Part shown: positions 13,361 through 23,939 of the stretch, one piece after another | Position numbering within the stretch: the stretch's first letter is position 1 | How the letters are laid out: every line of letters begins with the position of its first letter | Assembly: GCA_963210315.1 (NCBI GenBank) | Contig: OY723270.1 | Coordinates: 992,001-1,056,000, forward strand | Length of the DNA: 64,000 bases | Reading direction: 5' to 3' | DNA from: Rhynchopus euleeides | Lineage: Eukaryota; Euglenozoa; Diplonemea; Diplonemida; Diplonemidae | Program-made: the position numbers and the translations under genes | The notes under the pieces: model-generated | What the model saw: only the letters and a program-made list of their open reading frames with translations | Database searches by the model: none | What the model was told of the DNA's origin: nothing

Positions 13361-14163
13361 TGTCATCGGGTATCGAATGCCCGAGTTTTCAGGTTGTTTA
13401 GGCTATCTGAGTTCACGTGACCAACGGTGAGTTTTTAGCCTTTTTTCGGTCACAGAAGGTCACATAGGGTCACACAGGGTCACGTAAGGCCGAGGGTGGG
13501 AAACGCACTGGACACCAAGTGTTACAGTGGACCTTTTCAATCTATCTACTGCACACACAAAAATCACACTCAAAACCCCATGGCATACGGGGGATGTGAG
13601 TCCCTCAGGGAGCAGCGCCCTGCCAAGCAGAGCTGGATGGTATGGCTCGATGTAGAGTTGGACAATGGAAGGTCAAGAACCACTCCGGATTTGTAGATCC
13701 TGTGAGTACGCTGACGAGTTGCAACACAGGGACGGACCCGTACGGAATGCAACGGAATTGGTTCTGACCCACCCAACTGAGCTGAAGTGAACACTGACAC
13801 CGACTTAAAACTCCCCTCTTCTACTTCTATTCCAGCTGATTTGGCAAATCGTGGTTTTTGGCCAAGAAGACCGCCTAAACTCCGCCAAACTCCGTCGGAA
13901 CACCGCCCAACACCCAACTCTTTGGAGATTCCCACTCCTAGTGATGGAGACTGCACCTTTGGGGGTTAGGTACAGTGGCAATCTGACCCCTCGGCGGGGT
14001 CAGACTGCCGCTTATCAGGGGAACGGGGGTCCACCGTGCGCCCAAGATGCACCTCCCACGGGACCGGCTCCGTGCCTTGCCACGCCCAGCCAGCCATAAC
14101 AGGGGCTGGGTGACTTTTTTGCTGGGAAAAATGGTTTTTGGGTCACATAAGGTCACATAAGGT

Positions 14164-14407
14164 CGTCAGCTGATTGAGGGTGTGATATGAGGGTTCTATC
14201 CAACAAGGATATCAAGGCGGCACTTTCAAAGTCCTGCCAAGGACAGCGCCACGTGGGTGTGTGCTTCTGATATATGTTATGTCATCATGTGAACCCTCCC
14301 CAGCGTGTGCCAACATCCCTGACACGCTCACGAAAAGCATGACACGGAGAAAACAGGTGCCGAAACAACCTGCCGAGCACACGGGTGGTGCCACGTTGAT
14401 CCACGCA
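14164..14407 (+). repeat. 244-bp segment duplicated at 21618-21861
   Basis: From CGTCAGCTGATTGAGG to GTTGATCCACGCA, nearly identical to 21618-21861 with only a few substitutions and no length change. In this copy no target duplication is seen at the ends, so it may be the source or part of a larger element. Confidence 0.85.
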
Positions 14408-15214
14408 GCGATCTCCCATGACAGGAAGCCTTGTCGCCACGGCAGAGTCGCCGCAGACTGTGGGAGAGGTGTCGCCAGTCACCTTGAGGTTGCAGTGTGT
14501 CATCAGGCTAAGACCCGTGCCCTCTTCACCTCCCCTATTAGGTTGCTCCCATATCGTTGCCTGCTTTGGGGCCTGAAGGACATAGGGGTCCAGCAGGCAC
14601 GTGAGCATCGCAAGGCATGAGTGGCTGTTTCAAACTCCTGGTGCAAGCACCCGTCATGGTCTGGGGAAGCCCTCCCAGGTAGTTTAACGTCTTGCCCAGG
14701 ACAATTGGGCCACATAAGGTCACATAAGGTCCCCTGAGGTGAACTCAGATAGCCTATTGTTTGTGGTCGTATCGATTGGGGGCCCTTGCAGGGTGTGACT
14801 GAGTGAGAAAACGTGAGCAAACAGCCACTTCCCCTCACTGACTGACGAGCTGTGACTGGTAGCGAGGGCCCCGTTCATTTTTTTCGTTAGGGGGTCTTCG
14901 CTGGCCGTTATCCTTCGTCAATCTTCGTCAGTTTTCAGCTAATTTAACCCTTTAAGTCCCAAGGCTATTTTGGGCCATTTTGGCCGATTTTTCTCCTTGG
15001 ACACCAAGTTGCTTCAATTTTCGTTTTTCTGCCCGACCCTGGCCGTAAATGAACGCGTTTGACTGAAAGATTCCACGATGGCCATTTTTTGGCCCCGAAA
15101 AAAATGTCTCTTTTTTCGCACGGCCAACAAACAGTGAATTTGAGGGTGAAAAAATGGCAGATTTTCGAAGGGTTATTTACGATAATGCCCTGTTTTTTTT
15201 GAAAGTTTCGCGAT

Positions 15215-17123
15215 TAATGCCACTTTTCAAAAAGTGGCATTATCGCGAAAAAAAAGTGGCATTATCGCGAAGAAAAAAGTGGCACCCAAAAAAGTGGCAT
15301 TATCGCGAAAAAAAGTGGCATTATCGCAAATGCCACCTAAACTATCCAGTACGCACAGGCCCCCCCCCAGCCGTAGGCCAGGGGGTCCACAGGGCCCCCC
15401 CAAGCCAGGGCTCAGGGGGGCCCCAGGGGGCTTTGGCCAGGCCACAGGGGCACAGGCCAAAAAAGTGGTACTGAAAAAGTGGCATTATCGCAAATGCCAC
15501 CTAAACTATCCAGTGCACACAGCCCCCCCCCCCCCAGCCGTAGGCCAGGGGGGCCCCCCAGACCCCCCCTAAGCAGTGCTCAGGTTCAGGCAGGGGGGGT
15601 CAGCACACAGGCCCCCCACTCAGGGGGGGCCTTGGCCGGGCGAAAAAGTGGTACTGAACCCCTCCCCCAGCTGGGGGCTAAAGGGGGGGTCCTCGGGCTG
15701 ATCCCGGGGGTTTGCGATAGGCAACCTCGTGCCGGAACCTGTCATAGACTCATGCTATTCGAGGGACCAGCTACTAGGCTCCGTGGTCAAATTTGTTTGA
15801 AAAGGCCTTGACCAAAGGCAAATGGAACTTTCGCCCCCCCAAGGATCGCACCACTTCATCTCAGGACTTCCCTCCCACACTCCCACACGTGATTCGCCCC
15901 CGCAGAACCAGACTACTGTTTCAGAACTGTACACCCCTCTCCACACGTCCACTGGCTCCCCCGCTGAATGCGACGAACAGTGCGACATACCAAACCTCCC
16001 CTTATAGAGTTTTAACGGCGCCGCGTTGCTGACGGTGGGGTAAACAGAGCCCAGGCGGGTATTACCTACCGCTTTGTATGCCTTGCTTAGGGTGTCCCCT
16101 TCTCACCAGTCAACATGCGTGCATGCCTCCGTCCTAGGTCACCAATGATCGTGCCTCAAGAAAGTGTACAGTTCCTTCCCAGTAGCCCTTCCGTTCTGCA
16201 AGTCCGAATCACGCAGTCCCTCGAATCCATGGTGCTTTCCAGAAAATTCAGAAACCCACCCACGGTCAAAGTTGAAAGGGGGCCGTGACCAGAGGCTATA
16301 AACGTTTAAAAGTCTTTCGCAAGCCGAAGTCGTACGACAGACCACAGGAATGACAGAAAACAGCAGACGGGTTTGACCCCGCTGCTGCTCCTCGACAGAC
16401 CCGCAACCAGCGCCAGAGCCAACTGCAAGCGTGACACACATACCGTAGCGTCGAAAAGAGAAGTTATGCACAACGACCCGTGTGGTCGAAGTGGCTAACC
16501 CTGTGAGACAGAATTGACGCTGGAAAATCCACCATTTTGTGGGCGTCAAGACTGGTGGTGTGGTGGCTGTCCTGTGTCATCTTGCACCCCTGAGAGCGCC
16601 TATCGCAAACCCCCGGGATCAGCCCGAGGACCCCCCCTTTAGCCCCCAGCTGGGGGAGGGGTTCAGTACCACTTTTTCGCCCGGCCAAGGCCCCCCCTGA
16701 GTGGGGGGCCTGTGTGCTGACCCCCCCTGCCTGAACCTGAGCACTGCTTAGGGGGGGTCTGGGGGGCCCCCCTGGCCTACGGCTGGGGGGGGGCCTGTGT
16801 GCACTGGATAGTTTAGGTGGCATTTGCGATAATGCCACTTTTTTTTCGCGATACTGCCACTTTTTCAGTACCACTTTTTTGGCCTGTGCCCCTGTGGCCT
16901 GGCCAAAGCCCCCTGGGGCCCCCCTGATCCCTGGCTTGGGGGGGCCCTGTGGACCCCCTGGCCTACGGCTGGGGGGGGGCCTGTGCGTACTGGATAGTTT
17001 AGGTGGCATTTGCGATAATGCCACTTTTTTTCGCGATAATGCCACTTTTTTGGGTGCCACTTTTTTCTTCGCGATAATGCCACTTTTTTTTCGCGAAAAT
17101 GCCACTTTTTGAAAAGTGGCATT
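15215..17123. mobile_element. Foldback-type element with about 510-bp inverted arms
   Basis: The arms 15215-15722 and 16598-17123 are near-perfect reverse complements around an 875-bp core. Each arm starts with short repeats of GTGGCATTATCGCGAAAAA and then has two tandem subunits containing AAATGCCACCTAAACTATCC and C-rich stretches with CCAGCCGTAGGCCAGG. Long arms made of short repeats are typical of foldback elements. The core (15723-16597) shows no recognised gene. It sits inside one arm of an inverted repeat of the surrounding 6.6-kb element. Confidence 0.85.
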
Positions 17124-17235
17124 ATCGCCAGGGGATAAGATAGGTCTGGTTTTCCGGTTTTCAAAACCAGGGTTTCCCGGTTCCCGGTTTTCTGGGGAAA
17201 AAAAAAAAGGTCGGTCTCATTTTTGGCGGTTTTTT

Positions 17236-17446
17236 TTACTAGTTACGAGCGACGAAGCGTAGCGAAGTCGCGAAGTAACGAAGGAAATCGTACGACTGAA
17301 GCTTTGGATTAGCACCTCATGCCACTTCACAGGGCCTCAACACAGCCTTGAGACAGCAAGTGTGCGCTCAACAAAAAGTAGTCCGGAACTGTTCTCCCAC
17401 AGTTGCTGGACAGGGTGTCTATAATAAAGCGAAAGGAGTACGATTT
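17236..17446 (+). repeat. Dispersed 211-bp repeat, copy identical to 22486-22696
   Basis: From TTACTAGTTACGAGCGACGA to AGTACGATTT the sequence is the same base for base as 22486-22696. It lies in the core of the 6.6-kb TTAA element, whereas the other copy lies outside it, so at least one moved recently. A third, older copy is at 6697-6857. No coding capacity; type (solo terminal repeat, SINE or other) unknown. Confidence 0.85.
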
Positions 17447-18880
17447 TGTGATTTTGGGACAGTAAAACAGTCAGAAAAAACGCCATAAAAAAATAGAAAG
17501 TGACCCCATCGTGATCCGCACAGAGCTCAAATAGTCCAAAGAAGGCAGAGAAGCGGAGAAGAAAAATGGACCTAGCGGGTGGCCCGGTGGGTGGTGATGC
17601 CCTCGTCATGCAGGTCTCTTCTGTTTTGAAGGTGCACACATGGTGGACTCCAGCCACCATGTCTAAGAGGGAGTCTAAGACTGCAGTCTGGAGGGCTGAG
17701 ACGAGAACTCAAACGACTTTCAAGCAGTCTTGAAGGTCGCCAAGCCTATTGGGGGCAACCAACAGATGAGATTTGTTTGTTGCCTGTCGTCACAGCTAGG
17801 TGCCCATCTCTTCGATAACGGAATGTGTGCAGAGATCTCGTGGACCCTTTGGCCATTCTGTCGTGCACCCACTCCACCCACAACGCACACCTGTCACGAG
17901 TGGTCGCTCCCCCGTCCTCCTCCACCCTGAAGGTTGAACCCTCAAGGACCAGTGATCTCCTGCTGGCCGGGCTGCGATACAGCGAAGCCTTCCTACTTAC
18001 AAGCGAATCCAGACTGTAGGGAACAGATGTTCACTACCGTGGCCTCCGGCGGCTGGGGGGCTCCGCCCCCCAGACCCCCCTGTGTAAAAGCATTGCACCA
18101 GACCGGTTTTTTGGGCGAGAGTCCAAACTTTCAAAGCAGCTGCTGCGCCTGCCCCACCAAGCAGCCTCAGTACGACAGGACGCGCGCAGGCACCGGGCCC
18201 TCTCAGATTCTGGGAGGGTTTGCGCGGGTCGCGCGCGCCGAAGGCGCGCGCGAAAAATTTTCAAAACCAGAAAAACCGGAAAACGGCGCCAGAAAAAAAG
18301 TCTATCTTATACCCTGATTATCGCGAAACTTTCAAAAAAAACAGGGCATTATTGGTGTCCCCGACTACCCCCTATTTCACTACGCACGAAGTACGCAAAT
18401 TAGGGGGGGGGTCTCGTTTTTGGTCACCCCCCCAGTTTTTTTTGGTCCCCCTTTCTGTGTGGCTACTGAGACAGGACTGGAGGCACTGTGCTGGCCGAGA
18501 CAGAAAAATATTGCCAGAACTCACCTCCAGGAGCCACGTAGCACCGCCACAACACCGCATCACCCCACACAGACGTCATGGACACTGTGTAAGGATTTTA
18601 CTCATGTTCCCTTACGTGGGAACAATGTCAGGTGAACAGGAGTCGCTGTTCACCATCGTAGCCTCTGTGCAGGGGTTGCGATGCCTCGCGGGGACCATTA
18701 GTGAATGTGTCTCCCGCGAGAAGGTGCTGGGGCTGCTGGAGGAGGTGGGGTTGCAGCCGGCCGGCGAGTGCCTGGAGCAAGGTTCTTAGAGGGGCCCGGC
18801 TCCAAGTACCTTTTTTTGGGACCCTGGTACTTGGTACTGTACCAAGCCTCACATAAAGGGGCCGGCCCCACGGCCCTTTT

Positions 18881-18950
18881 GGTACAGTACCTGGTACTGT
18901 ACCATGGTACTTCAGCCTGTGTACCATGGTACAGTACCAGGTACTGTACC
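18881..18950. repeat. Perfect 30-bp inverted repeat of GGTAC/GTACC units
   Basis: Arms 18881-18910 and 18921-18950 are exact reverse complements with a 10-base loop (TTCAGCCTGT). Each arm is itself made of palindromic GGTACAGTACC and GGTACTGTACC blocks, and more such blocks extend from 18807 to 18975. It lies inside the 1.84-kb element and could be a transposase-binding or resolution site, which is inference. Confidence 0.9.
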
Positions 18951-19169
18951 AAGTACCAGGTACATGTACCTGGTCCGAAAATCCAAAAAAATTTCAAAGG
19001 CGAAATCTGGCTCTGTGGGTGTGCATATATGTCCCAAAAATGTGATTCCGGGCATTTTTGGGCCATTCGCGACATTTTCCCAAAAAAATGTCGCCAAATG
19101 GGTGGACCATTTTTGGGCCCTATTCACCATGGGGCCGGCCCCATTGGGCCCATGGGCCAGGCCCCTCTG

Positions 19170-19960
19170 AGAACCTTGCCTGGAGGTGCGAACACCGTGA
19201 AGCTGGGCCACTTCACTGCCCGGTACAGGATCAACGGATAAGAAGACGGTCTGGTCCCCGTCAGAGCTGCACGCCTCGAGCATCGCATCGTTCCTAGCCA
19301 CAGAGAAGAGGTCGAAGGCTCCCGAGCGCCAGTACGTCCGCAGCCATCCCAGCGATTGGGCGTCGCTGGACAAACCTCCTGACCCTGCGATGGTGGTCAG
19401 CAGAGGGTAGAGGACCTTGCTGAAAAGCTTCCCGTAGAGGCACACTTTGTCGATGGCACAGCGATCTGCAAGACCACTATACGTGGCTCGGCACCTTTTT
19501 TTTGCAGATGCAGGTCACGACACCGTACCCAACTGCAATCCCCAGGTCGGCGATGGACAGGGCGCCTGGGGGCTGTGACGCAGGGGTCGAGGGCCTTGCT
19601 GATGCCCTCTGACAACGTCTCCTTGACGTTGTCAGCTGAGGTCGCCTGCACGGCGGTATACCCGTCCGGGTCCCGCTCCAGGAGAGCCTTCTTCAGCTTC
19701 TCCGCCACCCTGTCGACATTCTGCTTGATGTTGAGCGTGACCTTCAGGGAGTTGATGCGGGTCTCCCTGAAGGCCGCGAAGGTGTCGAGGTCGACAACCT
19801 CGAGCACCCCGTGCTCCCCGTGCAGGAACTGCACGCTTCCGACCTCCAGTGCATTCTTTCCACACAGGAAAGAGTGCTTGACCCAGATGGGCCGCCCCAT
19901 CCGCTTCCTGAAGTCGGTGTCGTTTTCTTGTACCAACCAACAGAGCTGCAAAGACGACTG
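19170..19960 (-). pseudogene. Unrecognised coding relic inside the 1.84-kb element
   Basis: On the minus strand a protein-like stretch is visible, including GRPIWVKHSFLCGKN, HGVLEVVDLDTFAAFRETRI and NVDRVAEKLKKALLERDPDG, followed by a stretch with LGWLRTYWRSGAFDLFSV. Composition and the alternating hydrophobic pattern look like real protein. No family was recognised. The frame is not continuous, so it is a fossil of an element-borne gene. Confidence 0.4.
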
Positions 19961-20784
19961 GGGAAGCGGGTACCGAGTTAAAAAAAAAGCCCACTGCGTC
20001 GAAACCCGCACCAAAGACTGCAGCACCTGTAGCGCCTGCACCCGTCCTGACCCCGGAGCAGCAGGACCTGCTTGAGTTTGGGGGAGGTGGAGCTCTGGCT
20101 GGGGCTGGTAAAGGGGACCAAAAAAGGGGACCCCCCCCCTTATTTCACTACGCACAAAGTACGCAATTTAGGGGGTGTCGGGGGCACCAATTATCGTAAA
20201 TAACCCATTTTCGAAAGCAAAAATTTTTGGGTGCCGGGGCTCCCCAAAAAGTCATCCGAAGATGGCGTTATTGGAAAGAACGAGTCAAATTGCATCGACG
20301 AAAAAAAAAGCTCGGCCAAAAAGACTGAGAATGAAGCCACTGAATGGGCAAGGCGGGTTTTGCCTATGTTCAGTGCCTATTTTCCCTTTGAAACCGTGGG
20401 AAAACAGCCAAAAGGGGGTTATTTCCTCAATCACTCGCAGGAAGTCTGTCTCAGACGGCTGCAAGAGCAACTGTTGTGCTTCGCAGCAGTGCTGAACCAG
20501 AGAGAGTATTCGCAGAGATGTTGCCATGCGCTCGCTCCACTACCACGTGATGTCGCCACCGAGAGCCAGTGTCCGTCTACCCTCTCCTCGGAGTTCTCGA
20601 CCAGATGTCGCCGCAGAGAGGACAGCACCCCTCGTCTCGTATTATTGCAGACTACTCGGTGCTGCAACTGCGCAGAAGAGAGAAGCGCCTCGAATATGTT
20701 CTCCCCAAGTAGATCAGACACTCTTCTAGTAGAGCTTGGCTCAATCTGGGCATGGCCCAAGGCCAGGATAAGATATCACCCATA

Positions 20785-21159
20785 CCTGGGACCCCCCGTG
20801 TATAAGTCCCCCTCCCTTGCCCCCGTGTTTAAGCCCCCCCTGGGGGTCTGGCAGGGGGGGGACTTAAACACAGATGGACCTAAACACGGGGGTGGGCTGG
20901 TCTGGAGAGTCATCAGGTGGCTGTGAGGCCACCTGGTGCCCTCCAGGTGCTGTCAGAGTCGAAAAGTGGGGTGCCAAAAGTCCATCCGGACCAGAACCAC
21001 CCCCCTACGACGGAAGCGGAAGAGGTCTTCTTGGTCTCCACCGTGCCACCCCCGTGTTCAAGCCCCCCCCTGTGTTTAGGTCCGCCCCCCCCGTGTTGAA
21101 GTCCCCCCCGGCCGAAAATCGCCCCCAAGGGGGGGGACTTAAACACGGGGGTTCCCAGG
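20785..21159. mobile_element. 375-bp MITE with TA target duplication
   Basis: Ends begin CCTGGGACCCCCCGTGTATA and, inverted, CCTGGGAACCCCCGTGTTTA; the similarity continues into AAGTCCCCC. TA flanks both sides (20783-20784 and 21160-21161). CCCGTGTTTAAG-type units recur inside in both orientations. A TA duplication suggests a Tc1/mariner-type (Stowaway-like) MITE. Confidence 0.8.
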
Positions 21160-21617
21160 TACATTTGACAGGCGAGGAATTGACAATCGGGCACTCCCTT
21201 GCCTTCAGTTGACACGTGCACCACATCGTGGTGTATCTGGGCGGGTCTTGATTCCTTGGAAAGATTCTCGAGTCCCCTTTACCGGATGGCCAGGGTCGGG
21301 CACAAAGACCCCCGGCAAAGTATGCCAGACCTTGTTGAGGTGTGCACGGAATGCCAAGGGCCCAGAATACTGTTTTCGCCTGAAAACCCCGACCTGGGCC
21401 AGATTCTCAGGGGTGACGGCGGGCAACCGACAGACAGATATCTCGTCAATTTTTGTTGTCTTGAAAAGAACTGTCCAAACCCTTTTCATGGTGCCCAGGG
21501 TTTGCCAAAAAGACAAAAATGCGTGCTAACAAAATGTGAACCGAAAGTGTAGGCGCAATATATTGCGCCTTGGGACTTAAAGGGTTAACAGGAAATTCAC
21601 CAAAATGCACTGACGAT

Positions 21618-21861
21618 CGTCAGCTGATTGAGGGTGTGATATGAGGGCTCTATCCAACAAGGATATCAAGGCGGCACTTTCAAAGTCCTGCCAAGAACAG
21701 CGCCACGTGGGTGTGTGCTTCTGATTTATGTTATGTCATCATGTGAACCCTCCCCAGCGTGTGCCAACATCCCTGACACGCTCATGAAGAGCATGACACG
21801 GAGAAAACAGGTGCCGAAACAACCTGCCGAGCACACGGGTGGTGCCACGTTGATCCACGCA
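21618..21861 (+). repeat. 244-bp segment inserted in the split MITE
   Basis: Nearly identical to 14164-14407. Here it is flanked by a repeat of GCACTGACGATC (the MITE sequence just before it and again after it), as expected of a target duplication of 11-12 bp. So this copy is the insertion and postdates the MITE. The long duplication is more like retroposition than the cut-and-paste elements nearby. Confidence 0.75.
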
Positions 21862-21893
21862 CTGACGATCACACCGTAGCGAAGACCCCCTTA

Positions 21894-22289
21894 GGTTGCT
21901 TTGATTCTTTTTGTGCCATGAGCCGCCTTCTCACGCATCTTTGTCCTTTGTTTGTTGGGAACCTTTGGTTGTGCCGAGTAAGGTTCTTGCGGTATCTGCC
22001 CACCTCTCCGAGGCGCGGACGGCATGCAGGTTGCTTGTTGGATGCCGGGTCGTCTTGTTCGGCACGAGAGATACAGACAGGACCTGTCTCGTTTGTGCAC
22101 TGCGTGGTCCGGCTCTGAGGATGGAGCTCAGAGTCAGTGATTCACCCGAAAATTGGGTGCGACGCCCGGTTGGCGACATTTTTGAGATTGACCCGTTTTA
22201 CGCCAGTCTCAGAGGCTGGACCTCACAGTGCAAGACTGACTCGTGGCCATGGTACTGTCGCACAACCACGTTTTGATTTTTTTTGCTGA
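21894..22289. other. Intergenic region without recognised feature
   Basis: Ordinary-looking sequence between the split MITE and the next full MITE. Short open frames occur on both strands but none shows a domain or a convincing start. Confidence 0.5.
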
Positions 22290-22397
22290 GGGGGTCTTCG
22301 CTACGGGGTGATCGTCAGTGCATTTTGGTGCATTTCCTGTTGAATTGGCTGAAAACTGACGAAGATTGTCGAAGTTTGTCGGCCAGCGGAGACCCCC
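22290..22397 (+). mobile_element. 108-bp MITE, 3-bp target duplication TGA
   Basis: Almost identical to the copy in NAMPT intron 2 (9408-9515). TGA flanks it at 22287-22289 and 22398-22400. The close match between two copies 13 kb apart suggests recent activity of the family. Confidence 0.92.
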
Positions 22398-22485
22398 TGA
22401 TGCTCCCAATCCCGTTCCAACTGGCACACCCCAGGGAACGTTGCCAAAAGGCACCCCTTTGTTCTGAACGACGACGGAACCATTT

Positions 22486-22696
22486 TTACTAGTTACGAGC
22501 GACGAAGCGTAGCGAAGTCGCGAAGTAACGAAGGAAATCGTACGACTGAAGCTTTGGATTAGCACCTCATGCCACTTCACAGGGCCTCAACACAGCCTTG
22601 AGACAGCAAGTGTGCGCTCAACAAAAAGTAGTCCGGAACTGTTCTCCCACAGTTGCTGGACAGGGTGTCTATAATAAAGCGAAAGGAGTACGATTT
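22486..22696 (+). repeat. Dispersed 211-bp repeat, copy identical to 17236-17446
   Basis: Identical over the full 211 bp to 17236-17446. ATTT occurs on both sides (22482-22485 region and at the 3' end), which may be a short target duplication or chance. Confidence 0.85.
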
Positions 22697-23939
22697 CTCA
22701 TGTCTCCCAGGTCCCTTGGGCCAAATCTCCGTCCTCTCCTGCTCCCGAGTGCCGTGTTCTGCCCTGGTCGTTCCTGTTGGCTGTCAGACGATGCCACCTC
22801 CCGCCCACCATCCCTTATCCACCCGTGCACCCCACCCATCATGCAACACATCACAGCACAGCACAGCACATCACACGCCACACCATCTCACCTGCAGGAG
22901 GGCCACCAGACGCGAGGAGTGGTGAGGGTCTGGTTGAGGTGCACATCCTCTCTCTCTGCACCAGATGGCATACAAATCCAATGAATACGACCTGTGCTGG
23001 AAGGCGCCTTACTGGAAGGCGCCGTCACCCCCCCCCAGGGGCATAGACCCCGATAAGAGGGGGTCGGGGGTCGGGGGGGTCAGGGGTCGGGGGTCGGGAG
23101 GGGGTCCGAGGGGGTCGCCTTGAGGAATTTGCCTGAATGGGGACCACCAATAAGGGGTGTTCATAGGCACCCCATGGCCAAAATGACCCCACTGCGATCC
23201 GCACAAACTCCAAACATTCAAAAGAACGGGTTTTTGAAAAATCCGAGGGGGGGGGTCGGGGAGGGTGCCGCTGGGTGGGTGGGTAGGGTGGCATGGTGTG
23301 TGCCTCCCAGGCATCTCCTCCCATGAATATCCCTGGACCAGACCCACATTTCATGAGTGAAGCTTGGTACTTCTATCCACGAAATGACCCCACTACGATC
23401 CGCAGAAGTCCCAAATATTCAAAAGGACAGGGTTTTGCAAACCCTGTGTGGGGGGGTCGGAGGGGGTCGGGAGGGGGGCCGACCCCTCATACTCCGACCC
23501 CCGAGTTTGCAACCCCCCATTTTCCGACCCCTGAGAAATAGTGCAAAAGTTCCGACCCCCATTTTCTGACCCCCTTCCGACCCTTCCGACCCCCCGTATC
23601 CCGACCCCCGAGAACAATGGGGGGTCGGGAGGGGGGCCGACCCCCTCTGACCCCCATATCCGACCCCTCGATTCCGACCCCCGGGTTTCCGACCCCCATT
23701 CTCGATGGACCACCTCCGCATTTCAGGGGTGTTGTGTGGCACCTACACCAACAAAGTGACCCCACTACGATCCACACGGAGCCCGAACAATGCAACAGAG
23801 GGAGAAACCCGCGTTTCCTCGGGAAAAACCCAGGGTTTTTCCCAGATATTTGGGGGGGGGGGTCTTTTATAAGAGGGGGTCGGGGGTCGGATTCTTATCG
23901 GGGTCTCTGCCCAGGGGGGGGGGTAGGGGGGGGTCACTG
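22697..23939. other. Intergenic, GGGGTCGG-rich degenerate repeats
   Basis: No gene supported. Long tracts of GGGGTCGGG or its complement CCCCGACCC occupy 23030-23112, 23440-23700 and 23875-23900. A module with the line TGACCCCACTACGATCCGCA recurs at about 23187, 23384 and 23756 (a weaker copy is near 17500), each followed by about 60 bp of related sequence and then a G-run with GTCGG. Confidence 0.6.

Larger units (their letters stand above)
12698..14889. other. Intergenic repeat-rich region
   Basis: No gene supported. It contains the ACAAGTGGCACTTGT palindrome cluster (12870-13009), a full MITE copy (13253-13360), three groups of short direct repeats of the type GGTCACATAAGGTCACATAA (13448-13490, 14141-14163, 14708-14730) and one copy of a 244-bp segment also found at 21618-21861. 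Confidence 0.6.
18353..20189. mobile_element. 1.84-kb TIR element with 5-bp target duplication ATTAT
   Basis: Ends are TGGTGTCCCCGACTACCCCC and its imperfect inverse ending GTGTCGGGGGCACCA; ATTAT flanks both sides (18348-18352 and 20190-20194). The subterminal parts repeat TATTTCACTACGCAC and AAGTACGCAA near a G/C run in inverted orientation. The empty site is visible as the other arm of the host element's inverted repeat. The interior carries a minus-strand coding relic and a perfect 30-bp inverted repeat. The superfamily is not assigned. Confidence 0.85.
14948..21584. mobile_element. 6.6-kb TTAA-flanked TIR element, piggyBac-like
   Basis: An 18-bp perfect terminal inverted repeat, CCCTTTAAGTCCCAAGGC, begins at 14948 and ends at 21584. 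TTAA flanks it on both sides (14944-14947 and 21585-21588). TTAA duplication with ends starting CCCTTT is the hallmark of piggyBac-type elements. No transposase was recognised, so it is probably non-autonomous and swollen by insertions: a foldback element (15215-17123), a 1.84-kb element (18353-20189) and a TA-flanked MITE (20785-21159). An internal inverted repeat (about 15160-15214 plus 17126-17175 against 18261-18347 plus 20190-20220) has each arm interrupted by one of those insertions. Both flanks lie inside a single older MITE, which proves insertion. Confidence 0.9.
14890..21890 (-). mobile_element. 108-bp MITE copy split by later insertions
   Basis: The left half begins at 14890 (GGGGGTCTTCGCT) after TTA; the right half ends at 21890 (AGCGAAGACCCCC) before TTA. 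The shared 3-bp duplication (14887-14889 and 21891-21893) shows both halves belong to one insertion. The MITE was later cut by the 6.6-kb TTAA element (14948-21584) and by a 244-bp segment (21618-21861). Removing these leaves a normal 108-bp copy. Confidence 0.92.
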
